64,000 nucleotides of DNA from Lactuca virosa (taxonomy: Eukaryota > Streptophyta > Magnoliopsida > Asterales > Asteraceae), in NCBI GenBank assembly GCA_928212115.1, contig CAKMRJ010005634.1, positions 124,706,105-124,770,104 on the forward strand, read 5' to 3'. Shown piece by piece: positions 8,819-20,107 of the stretch. Below the pieces are notes generated by a model, which was not told the origin of the DNA, ran no database searches, and was given only the letters and a program-made list of their open reading frames with translations. A program made the translations under genes and the position numbers. Positions within the stretch are counted from its first letter, which is position 1, and every line of letters begins with the position of its first letter.

Positions 8819-11800
8819 CTAGTTATTGGGCTTCAGAAACTTGATAAGCAGCCACGAAAACTTCCTCACTTCTCCTAGCCATGTAATTCTCCTTGTGATC
8901 TCGAACTTCACTTCATCCGTTGTATGGTTGGTTCTCTGAACTGAAGCCAACGTGACTTCAAGTTGTCTGCGGGTTAGGCGATTCATTGCAGTTATAGGGA
9001 TGAAGTATTTGACATCGTTGTTGGCTCTTTTGTACACAAATCCAAGTTCAGTGAATTTGGTTGCTCCTAAGGATATTTCTTGATATCCTTCGGTGAACGC
9101 AGGTGCAAGTTCAAGAGCTGGAAGATTGAACTTTTGGGTGAGTACCGGATGAATGTCTGCATCAATCTTGGCAAAATCACAAACTACTGACTTAAGATAT
9201 TCACAGGCTTTTTCAGACTTGATTTAAAATACCCTAGCAATCAGAAACACTTCCTCCGGATTCATGCAGGGAAAATCTGCTTGACTCCTAATATAGTCGT
9301 CGCCTCTTCTGGTAAGTGTATACTAAAGGAAGTCAGTCTTCATGAACTTCCTTATCTTGAAATTTTTAAGTGTGGAAGGTCTATCATTAGACCAGATGCT
9401 TTCAAACTCCGATCCATGCTTGGCGTGGAACCGGTTCATACGTTCAAACTCGAGAGGTAGTCTTTGGTCATCAGGAAGGTTGCGGTGAAAGGGTTAAAAT
9501 ACCGAGAAAATTTTTGCGTTGGGGGAGATCGGGATATCCCAGTACCCATCCGAAGTTGGTTCTGCATAGGGCAGAACTGGCCTATAATCTTCATCGAGCA
9601 ATCTTCGAGTGGGATTTACCCAGGAATTGATCAGTGTTTCATCCATGGTTGTGTCGAAACCATGTTCTCTCCAAATCATTTCAGCGAATTTTGCCGCCTT
9701 CCAGTCTTTCTTCCTTTGGCGAGTTGCGGGAGAGTCAGTGGAGTGTTCGGAAGACATAGTTGGTTCCAAATTTTTTAACTGAGGGAGAGTTCTTGACGAG
9801 GAGGGGATTGATGTTGTACTTGTTGCGAGGAGTTTTGTTGTGGTGGAGGAGAATGATGATATTGCACCAGATTTGATGGTTTAGGAGATGGTTGTGGTGT
9901 TTGTTGCGGTGATAGTAGTTGAGTCTCAATTCTTTGATGGGATGGAACAAAAGTTGGGATTGGAATTGTTGTGGTAGATTGATGTTGCTGAGGATTGGAG
10001 TGTTCAATTCCCCCTTTTGAGAAAGAAACAATTTGTTGCTCCTCAAACCACTGTCTGAGGCCATCAATCTTCGAAAAGGTCTTGTCGAATTGAGACTTGA
10101 TCAGGTCCGAGACTTGAACATTGGAAGGAACTTCGGTGTTGAATAGCAAATTGTAGATCTCTTTGGTCAAGCACAGAATTTCGTCAACACTTGAGTTGGA
10201 AGTGAGAGAACGTCTCAAGCCATCGATTGTTGATTGTAGCACTGCAAGTGCAGACTTATATGCATTGTGCGTTTCTTGTACAAGAGTCTGAGAGTGAGCA
10301 GCTTGACGGTCAAGAGTAGATTTGATTTCTTCTTTGATTGCGGTCACTTCTTGAATGAGAGTTTCAACAGTGGAAAGGAACTGTTTGTGATCCACAGTTC
10401 GATTGTTGTCAAGGGCTCGAATACCCATTTCCACCTTCAGTGATATTCTCTCTACAGCCAATCGTTCTCTTGCTTCTAATCTTTCCACTCGTTCTACTAG
10501 AGATTGCGGTCCAAAAATGTCTGATTGTTGCGGTTGAGGAATGGTGACTCCGGCCAGAATCTGGTCGACTTTCGATTGTAAAAGAGAGAAATTTCTTTCT
10601 AGAGACTGCCAACTTCTTATTTTTCTTCTTTTCCTTTGGCTTTGAGGTAGAGTGTTGGGAACCACTGGATTTCTTCTTCTTCGTCAAAGATCATCAGAAA
10701 ATCGTCTGAATGAGCAGGTTGGTCAATTTCATCAACATCCAGATCATCAAGTCCAAACATCGAACTCAAGCTGATCTCTATTGCGGTGCCTTCAGCATAG
10801 GAATCATGGTTTTCAACATTTGCAGGAGGCTGAGATGGACCAGCATCATCTTGAAAATTCTGAGCTTGTTGCACCCTGGCCTCCAATGTGGACATCCATT
10901 CATGAATCCGCAGGATATCATTGATAGTTTTTGCGTTGCTTAATGAATCAGCCCAGTACTTGGCTACGGTTTGGATATCCTTTTCCTGTTGCTGAATTTG
11001 TTGAGTTTGCTGAGACTTACGTGCCTGAAACGCCCTACAAAAAGCTTCATACTTTCTGATTCTGGATTCATTACTGGGTTGGTACCGAGTCCAGGAATCA
11101 TCAAAACAGTATCCGTCAAATCCTTGAGTTCGCACCAGGATATCCCCGGGGTTCGTGGATCCTGGCACGATTGTGCTCACCACGCCTAAACCACTTGAGT
11201 GTAATGGTGGCGGAGTATGATTTCCCGAACTTCCTTGGTCTCCTTAACCTGTAGTCAAGTGTGGCCTCGGTTCGGTTTTGGCAATGGCGAAAGAATTGCC
11301 CTGCAGTTGGTCTGGTGTTTGTAGTGTTTGTGTAACAGAAAGGAGGATGGAGTGCAACTCCTCAGACTTAAAGACGTGCAAATGTGCTGCCCGAGACCTT
11401 AGGGCGTGATGAACCAATGGGATCCTCTTGGGATCCAGTTGGGGGTGTGTCTCCATGTTCATATGAAACAGATACACTTGCTGTATTGGAGTAGCTGGAA
11501 AGGGTAGAAGAAAATAAGCCTGTGGGGGCTCCAAGGACTACCGGAGTCTTTTGAGAGACTGCGGTATGAGTCCGGTCATGCATTTGGCTATGACTATGGG
11601 TGAGTTTGAGTTTTTTGCGTCTGAAAAGGTTACTGGAGTCGTGTTCAGAGTCTTCTTCAACATTGACAGGGGTGTCATGAGATTCAGAGGGAGAGGAAGT
11701 GGTTTCATCCGAGGATTCAACAATCCTTGACTTGCGTTTCTTGGAGGGATTGTCACCCTTTTTGACTATGTTGCGGAGAGCCTTCTTAGAGAAAACAATC

Positions 11801-12864
11801 TGCTTGCGGCACTTGGGTTTTGGTTGACTAGATGGATCTTCAGTATGAAGGACTGAGGTTGAAGTAGCAACTACGATACTAGAAGGACCTTGGGTTTTGG
11901 TAGGAACTACAACAGCCTAACTGGGATGAGGTGGGGAGGAATGGTATGTGTCAATACCATCCGTAGCCTCAATGTGGTGAGTGACTTCACGAGAGTTGAG
12001 TCCAATAGACTCTAGGATGTGTCCAGGGAGTCTCCTAAGAGGTCCAAAAAGAGACTGATCTTTGGAAGGGGTGCACCTTTTCAAATCGCAGGTGATAAAG
12101 AGTGTAGAATCATCACCTATATCCAGCTTCGCCTCCTTGTGAAGATCTGAGACGCAGAGAGACCAGAAACGAGCAAAAGTAAGCTGGGTAGCATCTTGTC
12201 GAGGAGTCTCCTTAGGGATGTACTGTAGGAAGTCATCCCACAAGATTTGACCGAAGTTGACCGTGTTGCCGGTGAAGATGCTCTTCACAAGCTCGAGAAG
12301 CTTGATCTCCATATTGTCCGTGCCACCTGTTCTGCCGGACAAGCTTCTGATCACAAAATGGCAGATGAACTGCCATATCGCCGGTAATTCATTTTTCTTG
12401 AATTCGCCAATCCCTTTTAGTTTCTTTTGGTACCCCATTTGGTACAAAGTGGTGATAATGTCGGATGTGCTCGGTGAGAAAAATTGGGTGTTGGGAGGAA
12501 CTCTAAGGTTAATGGCTTCCAGAAACTTGTTCTTTGTGAGCACGACCAGTGAATCAATGATTAAGTGCAGGTGCACTTCTTGAACGTTATGGAATGGTCG
12601 ATATGCAGAAAATGCATGTTTGAATAGTGTGGGGAGTGGAACAACATCAGTGAATACATCAAAAGCACCAAACAAGGGATGAGATGGAATAAACTGGATC
12701 ATGAGGCGGATTGCGTCATTGTAGTGAGGTTGATCTTCAAATAGAACGCTAAAGTTGCTTGAAGAAATGGCTGGGTATTGAACCTTGATCGTCATGTCTG
12801 AACCAGTTGGTTTCGCTGGTCCTAAGGCCTTTGATTGCTTCTTGGAAACACCAGATTTCACCAT
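8819..12864 (-). pseudogene. Long accessory (third) ORF of SIRE-like Copia C2, broken
   Basis: From the ATG at 12,864 a 315-residue open frame carries an N-terminal globular region (with TGNTVNFGQILWDDF and LTFARFWSLCVSDLHKEAK) ending at one TAG at 11,917. The same frame then continues through a basic, Ser/Pro-rich stretch (to about 11,368). Other frames continue with an acidic Gln-rich region (10,617-11,183), a long heptad-rich coiled coil (about 10,130-10,600, for example RVERLEARERLAVERISLKV), a Pro/Gln linker (9775-10,010) and a C-terminal globular region (8819-9769). The intact protein would have exceeded 1,200 residues. I see no enzymatic motif, signal peptide or convincing membrane segment. 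It sits between pol and the 3' LTR, where SIRE-type elements carry an env-like ORF. Its N-terminal region parallels the ORF at 29,588-32,310. Function unknown. Confidence 0.7.
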
Positions 12865-12985
12865 TGTTAAAAAAAGGTTTTGAGGAACTTGCAGGAAAAC
12901 AGTTTAGTGCAAGAGGGAAGAAGATAAAGGTTGTTCGTCGATTAGGGATTCAGAAAGCGTAAAGCTTTCTTGGGAGGAAAAGGGG

Positions 12986-12993
12986 TTTTTTAT
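12986..12993 (-). promoter_or_regulatory. Candidate internal TATA box upstream of the C2 accessory ORF
   Basis: On the minus strand CCGGAGGTATAAAAAACCCC places a strong TATAAAAA box about 120 bases before the accessory ORF ATG (12,864). A CT-rich, ATG-free leader lies between. This would allow a separate transcript for the accessory ORF. Only the sequence match is seen; activity is inferred. Confidence 0.4.
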
Positions 12994-12994
12994 A

Positions 12995-13241
12995 CCTCCG
13001 GATTTCAAAGTTTATTGAAATTAACTTTTTACAGCTGTTCCTGGTAAAAACCCTTGGGTTTTAGCCATTATCAGCCACAGAAAAAGAAAATTTAAATCAA
13101 AAAGAAAAAATAAAATTTGCTTGGAAACCGGGGTATTAAATGAATTGTCAGGCCCATGATCCCACGATGTAGAATATGTGGTGACTGGGTTTTATCTGTT
13201 GTAAAAAGGGAGAAGTTGAAACGGAATTGACAGTTTGGGGG
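12995..13241. other. C2 spacer between pol and accessory ORF, near-side part
   Basis: Non-coding DNA between the internal TATA box and the truncated end of the TNT1-like element. No repeat or ORF is recognised. Confidence 0.35.
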
Positions 13242-13259
13242 CTATGAGAAGTGACACAA

Positions 13260-14156
13260 TAAACAAAAAGATTTTCTCAAAAGATTTCTTTTATGGAAAA
13301 ATGATTTATTTGTTTTATAGCCCAAAATTTTGGTACCAACTAAGTAACGAATAATTCTTTTGACTGCTCTATAGTGTTGTTTTGTAGGTTTGTGCATGAA
13401 TCTTGAAACTACTCCCACTACAAAAGTTATTTTTGGTCTTGTGTGAGTGAGGTAGATTAAACTCCCAACTATGCACCTGTAATTTTGAGGATCTGTCATT
13501 CCTGTGCCATCATCACATGTTAGCTTTTCATTAGTGTTCATAGGAGTTGTGATTGGTTCAATATTCTCCAAGTTGAGACCCTTTAGCATGTCTGATACAT
13601 ATTTTTATTGAGCAATAAAAATACTGGTGTTTGTTTGCTTTTTTTCGATCCCATGAAAATAATGTAGCTTTCCAAGGTCTGTCATTTCAAACGTCTTCAT
13701 CATCTCCATTTTAAATTGACATATCAACTCTTTAGACGACCATTGAAGTGAAAGAAGTTGTTAGTCTTGCTATACCACGCACACAGAGCTTGTTTAAGCC
13801 CATACAATGTCGTGTTCAACCTATATATCTTCCCTTCTTGCCCAGGAACAATAAATCCTTCAGATTTTTAAACAAAAACTTCTTCTTTGAATTCCTCGTT
13901 TAAGAATGCCGACTTAACATCAAACTGGTAAAATTCCCATTGTTGTTGTGCAGCTAATGCAAGAACTAACCTTATTGTCTATATTCTTGCCACCAATAAG
14001 AATGTTTCATTGAAATCTACACCCTGTTCTTGTCGAAAACCATGAGCAACTAATCTTGTTTTATGCTTTTGGAGACTACCATCGGCATTGAACTTTGTTT
14101 TAAAAACCCATTTCAAGGGGATTGGATGCTTACCGGTTTGAGGTTCCACTAGATCC
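13260..14156 (-). pseudogene. TNT1-like reverse transcriptase and start of RNase H, broken
   Basis: The minus strand reads KWVFKTKFNADGSLQKHKTR, then a stop and frameshifts, then YGLKQALCAWYSK, and then LNLENIEPITTPMNTNEKL followed by CIVGSLIYLTHTRPKITFVV. These are Copia reverse transcriptase fingers, palm and connection blocks. The segment that should hold the catalytic YVDD is missing: sequence after the AWYSK block passes directly to the conserved region beyond it. RNase H stops shortly after its first block. The fingers continue across the LTR insertion with the ORF ending near 17,301, showing that the insertion split one gene. Confidence 0.8.
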
Positions 14157-15618
14157 CATGCTGTCACAACCCCGAACCGGGACGGCGGAAACGTCCGGGG
14201 GGCGGGTGTCTTCACTTTGTAATATCATCACAGTGTATATAAATGAATCAAAGACAACATCATCACCATACATAAATTATACCAACCATCATACTTTTAC
14301 ATCATTGTATTTGTTCATAACAATACATCCAACACATTAAGTATGGTGAGAAACAAAAATACAGCAAAAATCTTCATTCCTTATCGACCAACCTGTTTTA
14401 ACGTGTTCCTGAGAATACAAGTCATTTTGAAAAGCATCAACATATAAATATGTTGGTGAGTTCATAAGCGAGTTTGTATGAAAAGTTTTTGTAGTAGTTT
14501 GTAAACACCAGAAAATCCTATACTTTTTTGTGAGTTTTGTTTCAAATCTAGTATTAACGCATGTGTGATCTTGTTTGATAATGTATAAAGAGAGTTTCCC
14601 AGAAAATCCTATATTTTCTGTAAATTCAAAAAGTGTGGTCTTACCCTTAAGACCCGAGAGATGAAAGTTTAAATGTAAATAGTAATTGTATAGTTCATAC
14701 TTTGTATCATGAGTATAGTATGTGTATTCCGTAAATTTATTTGTTTGTTATTCTCCATGTGAGTCACTATAACCATACTTGATATGACTGATATGCCTGT
14801 CATGACGTTCTTCAGGCGTCGGTTACGGTAAGACATTTGTCACACTAGACTGGCTTGTTTAGCTGTAGCGAGCAGCTATGGTGTGGGGTGTCATCCCCGT
14901 GTAGATCTATACACAAATTATCGCTCTCCCTCCAGGAGACTCTGGTTATAACTACAGGGCTAACGGTGTACGCTAGGTAGGTACGAACGAAGAAATGTCT
15001 CACAAGAGCCTTAACTAAATTTACGCGAATGGTGTATCTCATTATTTAACGTTATAAATAATGTTGCGAATGGTGATAAAAATATAATTGTTTTTATCTA
15101 AAGTGTCAAAATATTTCTTGTTATTGTGAATAACTTCTAGTTATCCCAAAGTATCGTGAATAATTCGAGTGTATTAGAATTCTCACTAACGGCCCGATTA
15201 TTATAGTATTTGTCGTAAAAGACCCAATTTGAATTTCATTATCACACATGGCCCAATAGGAATGTCAATGGGCTTATAAGGCCAAATTAGAGTAAAAATT
15301 ACCATGTATGGTCCAATAAGTATGTAAATGGGATTATAAGCCCCATTTAGAGTAAACATGTCTTAACGAGTTCGTTTGGTATCAAATAATCATTTTAGCT
15401 CAAATAGTACCAAAAATGACATAAAAGGCCCACCTTTATTAAAAATGACCATTTTGGCCCAACAAAACCGTAATTGACAATAAAGGCCGACTTTTGCCAA
15501 AATTTAATATTTTTGACCCATTAAAGCCGAAAATTACAACAAAGACCCATTTTTGTTAAAAATCACATTTTAGGCCCAATAAAAACCGTGTTTTGTCAAA
15601 TAAAACCCATTTTTATGA

Positions 15619-15842
15619 ATAATGACACTTTTGGCCCATAAAACTGTGGGTTGTCAAATAAGGCCCATTTTTATGAAAAATGACATTTTTGGCCCATAAA
15701 ACCGTGAGTTGTTAAAATAGGGCCATTTTTATGAAAAATGACATTTTTGGCCCATAAAACCGTGAGTTGTCAAATTAGGCCCATTTTTATGAAAAATGAC
15801 ATTTTTGGCCCATAGAACCGTGAGTTGTCAATTTAGGCCCAT
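15619..15842. repeat. Tandem repeat, period about 59 bases, in the solo LTR
   Basis: About four units share the block TTTTGGCCCATAAAACCGTG followed by GAGTTGTCAA and CCATTTTTATGAAA. More diverged copies extend left to about 15,400. The repeat does not encode protein. Confidence 0.85.
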
Positions 15843-16658
15843 TAAAACGCAAATGATACTTAAAAGCCCATTTTGTTTATCTTTATGGTCAAGTGTGATC
15901 CTTTTGTATACTTTCTTTAGTTTTCAAATAACTTTTAACATCTTTAATCTTTTCAAACATGATAAAAAATTTTCTTCAAGTAGATTTCTTACTAATATCA
16001 CCAAATCTTGGATGAGATTTCGAAGTTGTGAGTGTTTAACATATTTTCATGGCATATTCACACAACATAACATGAAAAATATACACATACATGCATAATA
16101 CTAGGATTAACCACAAAACTAGCTTGTATTCTCCCCCAAAAGATAGTAAAACTCGAAAACAAGGGGGTATGAAGCTCACCTTGGTGTTAGATCGGTTTTG
16201 AAAAGAAAGGAAAGATGATTTCCGGCCAAGCTTGCACCTTTGGGAAGAGTTTCAAAACTTTGATGGTTCTACAGAGCTTGAACACGAAAATGGTGTTGAT
16301 AAGGAGTGATCTTAGTGTATAATGGAAACAAAATACCTTGAGAGTGATAATAGCTTACCAAGTTAGAATCTTTGATAAAGACTCTTCAATTCTTACACAC
16401 ACTCACGATTTCTAGATGGAAAAAGGGAAGGATTTCTTTGTGTTCTAGAGAGAGATATGAGAGGATCTTTGTGTGTTTGAAGTTAAAAAATGAGGGTGAT
16501 GGTGGGGGTTTTTGGCTGAGTTTAAGGATAGAAGAGAGAGAGATTAATGTGGTCATTGCTTAATGGTTAATCACTCATGCCTAAATGTTTGATGGGTAAA
16601 TTGCATGTTTACATGCAATACAATTATGAGGTGTCACAAATTGCTTACACCAAATTTT

Positions 16659-16663
<5 letters not shown>

Positions 16664-16710
<47 letters not shown>

Positions 16711-16747
16711 AATATATATATATATTATATATATATATATATATATA
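16664..16747. repeat. (AT)n microsatellite in the solo LTR
   Basis: A near-pure AT run with a few TATT interruptions. The IYIYIY frame through it is an artefact. Confidence 0.95.
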
Positions 16748-17300
16748 TGTAGGGCCGAAAATAGGAGAGGGGAGGAAATAAAGAGTGTTGGGCTTGGATT
16801 TTTAAGTGTAAATGAGACTACATTAGCTCATTAGAAGTTTTGCGATCCATGCGGCCCCACATACAGGTTTGCGGTCCAATAAGGTTAAAAAAATGAGTTT
16901 TCGGCCCATATGATCAAATTGAGAGGTTATCGGCCCAATAAGGCCCACGAAGGGTCTTATGGCCCAAAATACTATTGCTTAATGAATTTAGGTCCAACTA
17001 GGGCCCAAATATGGGTCCTTGACGCAAAAGAGCCAAGTTGAGGGTTTACAGGCCCATTAGGCCCAATAAGAGAGTCCTAGTCCATGCAGAGGTTTGAACC
17101 GGGAAGTTAGGGTTAAAAACCGAAAGTTGAGTGAATGCAACGTATTGAATTAGGTTTAGAGGTTTCACGAGGAAGTTTCGACTTGAATTTTCATTTTTGA
17201 ATGAACAACTTGTATAACATCAAAGTTAGGGTTACAAGATACACCAGGAGTTATTTACACATGGACAAAATTTCCTAGCCCTAAAATGCTAGTTGTGACA

Positions 17301-18895
17301 CATGTCTCGTTCTTTTCAATCGCCATAATTTCTTCCTTCATTGCTTTCTTCCAGTTATCATCTTGAAGTGCCACATCTGATGAGACTGGATCACCAGTGA
17401 ACAGGGCTAGAGTGCTAATGTAATTCAAGTTCCTATATCCGAGTGGTGGATTTTCTAGAGACGACACATCCAAAGAGCCAGATGTGGCACTCGAGGGCGT
17501 AGCAGAAAATGATTCACCGTGAGTAAAGCTCGGTGTCGGACTTGATAATGGAGACATGGGTGTATTGATCGGATGATCATGCACTTCATCTTCTAAATTT
17601 TCAAATGAATTTGGATGTGGCATTGAGTTTGTGTGAACAGATGTATCCTCATAACATGAATGTTCTTCAAAAATTACATCACGGATGATAACAATATTCT
17701 TATTTATAGGATCAAATAACCTGTAGGACTTCGACCTTGTACAATAGCCCACAAAGATGTAGTTCTTGGACTTCTCTTCTAACCTGTGCCTATTTATGGT
17801 GACCAACGCATAACATAAACAGCCAAAAACAAGCAAATGATCAACAGTGGCTTGAACTCATACCAAGCTTTGAAAGGTGTTCTATTCCATACTGCTTTGG
17901 TGGGTGATAGATTGAGGATATACGCAGTTGTGGCCACGACTTCTGCCCAAAAGGAGTCAGATAACTTAATTGTTTTTAGCATTGATCGAGCCATCTCCAC
18001 AATAGTCCTATTCTTCCCCTCTGTGATTCTGTTTTGCTCAGGTGTGTAGGGAGCTATCAATTATCTTCTTATTCCTTCTTCTTCACATAATGTAGTGAAT
18101 TCCTTTGACATGAATTCACCGCCTCTATCAGTTCTTAAAATCTTGATTACAATGTTTCCTTTTTTTTTTTGACAAGGGCTTTAAACTTTTTGAAGTGCTG
18201 GAACAATTCTGATTTCGCTTTGATGAAGTAGACCCAACACATACGAGTGAAATCATCAATAAAAAGCAAGAAATACTTACTCCATGAGTGTGATTCTGTC
18301 CTCATTGGTCCACAAATATATGCACATAATATCTCAAGTCTTTCTGTTGCTCGTCTTGCTTTCCCCTTAGGAAAGGATCTTCGTGTTTGCTTACCTAAGA
18401 CACACCCTTCACACACATGGGTGGAATCTTTTATGGTTGGCAGCCCGTTCACCATCTGTTTGCTTGTTAATAGTTGTAGACCTTTTACATACAAATGACC
18501 ATATCGATAGTGCCATAGTCTTCACTCATCATCCTTGCTACTCATCATCATATGTCTTTCTTTTCGTGAAAAATCTACTGGAAACATCATGTTTCTAGTC
18601 ATTTTTTAGTATAATAGAACTTCACCATTTTGTTTCTTTAACACACAAGCATCAGTTTCAAATTCTACCTTCATTCCATTTTCAATTAACTGGCCTACAC
18701 TTACCAGATTGTGGTCTAGGCCTGGTACAAAATGAACACCATTGATGAGCTTATCCTTTCCTTCGATGCAAACCGTCACAGCTCCTATTCTTTCTATCGC
18801 TACTGGTTGATCATTGCCGAGATGAACACGTGATTTTTCTGTCTTGTTTAGGCTTTTGAACTTGTCACGTACACCGGTTATATGATTAGAGCATG

Positions 18896-18898
<3 letters not shown>
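17301..18898 (-). pseudogene. TNT1-like integrase and reverse transcriptase start, broken
   Basis: Minus-strand blocks run from the zinc-binding region (CVLGKQTRRSFPKGKARR, 18,147-18,494) through the core (FLLFIDDFTRMCWVYF; ILRTDRGGEF near 18,120; YTPEQNRITEGKNRT near 18,040) to the C-terminal region (YIFVGYCTRSKSYRLFDP) and the beginning of reverse transcriptase (DDNWKKAMKEEIMAIEKNET at about 17,310). Of the DDE triad, the second Asp and the Glu are present. The first is changed: the family block H-x-D-I-C-G reads CAYICG. A run of ten A residues at about 18,165 shifts the frame, and a stop follows near 18,060. Confidence 0.82.
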
Positions 18899-18944
<46 letters not shown>

Positions 18945-18965
18945 ATATCTCCTTTGTGACATCAA
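18899..18965 (-). pseudogene. TNT1-like protease active site replaced by (AT)n
   Basis: The frame following the microsatellite reads SACSNHITGVRDKFKSLNKT, the block that in this family follows a W-Y-I/L-D-S-G-C-S-N-H active site. The AT run (18,899-18,942) occupies the codons for W-Y-I-D, so the catalytic Asp is gone and is replaced by Ile-Tyr repeats. The aspartic protease could not work. Confidence 0.75.
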
Positions 18966-19036
18966 CCAGATGAATGTAGGTCATGAACAAGTAATCCTCC
19001 TTTCTCTTCAGTATACTTTGCTTGGTTTTTCTTTGT

Positions 19037-19816
19037 CCAACAATCTTCTTCTTTATAACCAAACTTCTTACAATGATCACATTGAACTAGTGACCCTTGT
19101 GATCTCCCTCGTCCACGACCACGAGATGATGCTCTACATCTTCCTCGACCAAAGGAATATCTACCTTGTTCACCTTGGATCTGAAATGCATGTTCTCCGT
19201 CTTGAGTCTAAGATCTGTTGATTCTTGCTTCATGTGCTTGTAGTGACCCCATCAGTTCATCAAAGGAGAATGTTGCAAGATCCTTTGACTCTTCAATAGC
19301 CGCCACAACATGGTTGAATTTAGAAGGTAGACTCCTCAGTACCTTTGCAACAAAAACTTCATCAGAGATTTTATCTCCATAAGCACGCATTTGAATCGCA
19401 ATAGAAAATGCTTTTGCTAGGTACTCTTGAACGGTTTCACTTGCTTTCATGTTCAAGGTCTGGAACTGCCTTCATAGGGACTGGAGTTTAACTAGGATCA
19501 CCTTTGCTAATCTTTGATATTCAGTTTTGAGAATTTTCCAAGCATCTTGTGATGTGACTGCTGCAACAATTCTAGGAAAGATTGTTTCATCAACAACTTG
19601 TTGGATGAAAAACAAGGCTTTGGCATCTTTCTTTTGATTTTCTTTCTGACGTGTCTCATCTGTGCTTGCTTCTACACACCCATTTTCAACAAGATCCCAC
19701 AAATCTTATGACTTGAACAAAGTCTTCATTTTGATACTCCAAAACTCGTATGAGTCTCCCTTAAAGATTGGAATTTGAGAGTGAGACCTGCTAATAGTAT
19801 TGAAGTTTTGTGCCAT
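19037..19816 (-). pseudogene. TNT1-like gag with zinc knuckle, broken
   Basis: The start codon at 19,816 (MAQNFNTISRSHSQIPIFKG) lies 35 bases after the primer-binding site. A stop follows near 19,710. Then come DLWDLVENG and, after another stop at 19,472, MKASETVQEYLAKAFSIAIQ and VLRSLPSKFNHVVAAIEES, the UBN2-type capsid domain of Copia gag. The nucleocapsid zinc knuckle at 19,037-19,081 reads CDHCKKFGYKEEDCW, in which the metal-binding His of C-x2-C-x4-H-x4-C has become Tyr. Confidence 0.85.
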
Positions 19817-19850
19817 CTAAACAAACCAGTGAGACTTAGGAATGAAACCT

Positions 19851-19864
19851 ATGCTCTGATACCA
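19851..19864 (-). promoter_or_regulatory. Primer-binding site, initiator-Met tRNA
   Basis: TGGTATCAGAGCAT on the minus strand is complementary to the 3' end of plant initiator Met-tRNA and lies three bases after the 5' LTR. It fixes the element's orientation. Confidence 0.9.
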
Positions 19865-19867
19865 TAA

Positions 19868-20107
19868 CGTTGGTTCAAAACAAATGCAAAATGCAAAATG
19901 CAGAAAAACTCTCATGTATTGTTCAGTGATAAACATAGAATAGAAGGCTACAATATATAGCAGAACTTACAATTGAAAAAGTAAATGCAGGAAACATGAA
20001 AAGACTTAAGTAAAAGCAGAAAATATGAAAGACTTCATCTGTTATGAAGAAAAACAAGAGAGCCCTTATTTCACTTTATTTCACTGACTTTGAATCAACC
20101 TTCAACA
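19868..20107 (-). mobile_element. 5' LTR of the TNT1-like element
   Basis: On the minus strand it begins TGTTGAAGGTTGATTC and ends just before the primer-binding site with CCAACG, where the usual terminal CA appears mutated to CG. The length is 240 bases. A TATATATTG box near 19,951-19,960 precedes the R region. No partner 3' LTR remains. Confidence 0.7.

Larger units (their letters stand above)
14162..17300 (-). mobile_element. Solo Gypsy-type LTR (3.1 kb) inserted in the TNT1-like element
   Basis: The insert starts TGTCACAACCCCG and ends GTTGTGACA. It is flanked by CATGC (14,157-14,161) and CATGT (17,301-17,305), a 5-bp target duplication with one change. Removing it restores the reading of the Copia reverse transcriptase. 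Its first 60 bases resemble the LTR start at 37,515 (a shared ACGGCGGAAACGT block), as do its length and a block around 14,930 containing CCAGGAGACTCTGG. No internal region or second LTR is present, so it fits a solo LTR left by LTR-LTR recombination. Confidence 0.75.
13242..20107 (-). mobile_element. Truncated TNT1-like Ty1/Copia element, interrupted by an LTR insertion
   Basis: On the minus strand the order is 5' LTR (19,868-20,107), initiator-Met primer-binding site, gag, zinc knuckle, protease, integrase, reverse transcriptase and the start of RNase H, which breaks off near 13,300. This is the Copia gene order. The 3' LTR and the rest of RNase H are missing. A 3.1-kb LTR (14,162-17,300) separates the two parts of reverse transcriptase. 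Every domain carries stops, frameshifts or lost catalytic residues, so the copy is dead. Confidence 0.85.

Noticed and set aside
16577..16834. 85-codon frame with IYIYIY
   Set aside because: Dinucleotide repeat artefact inside the solo LTR.
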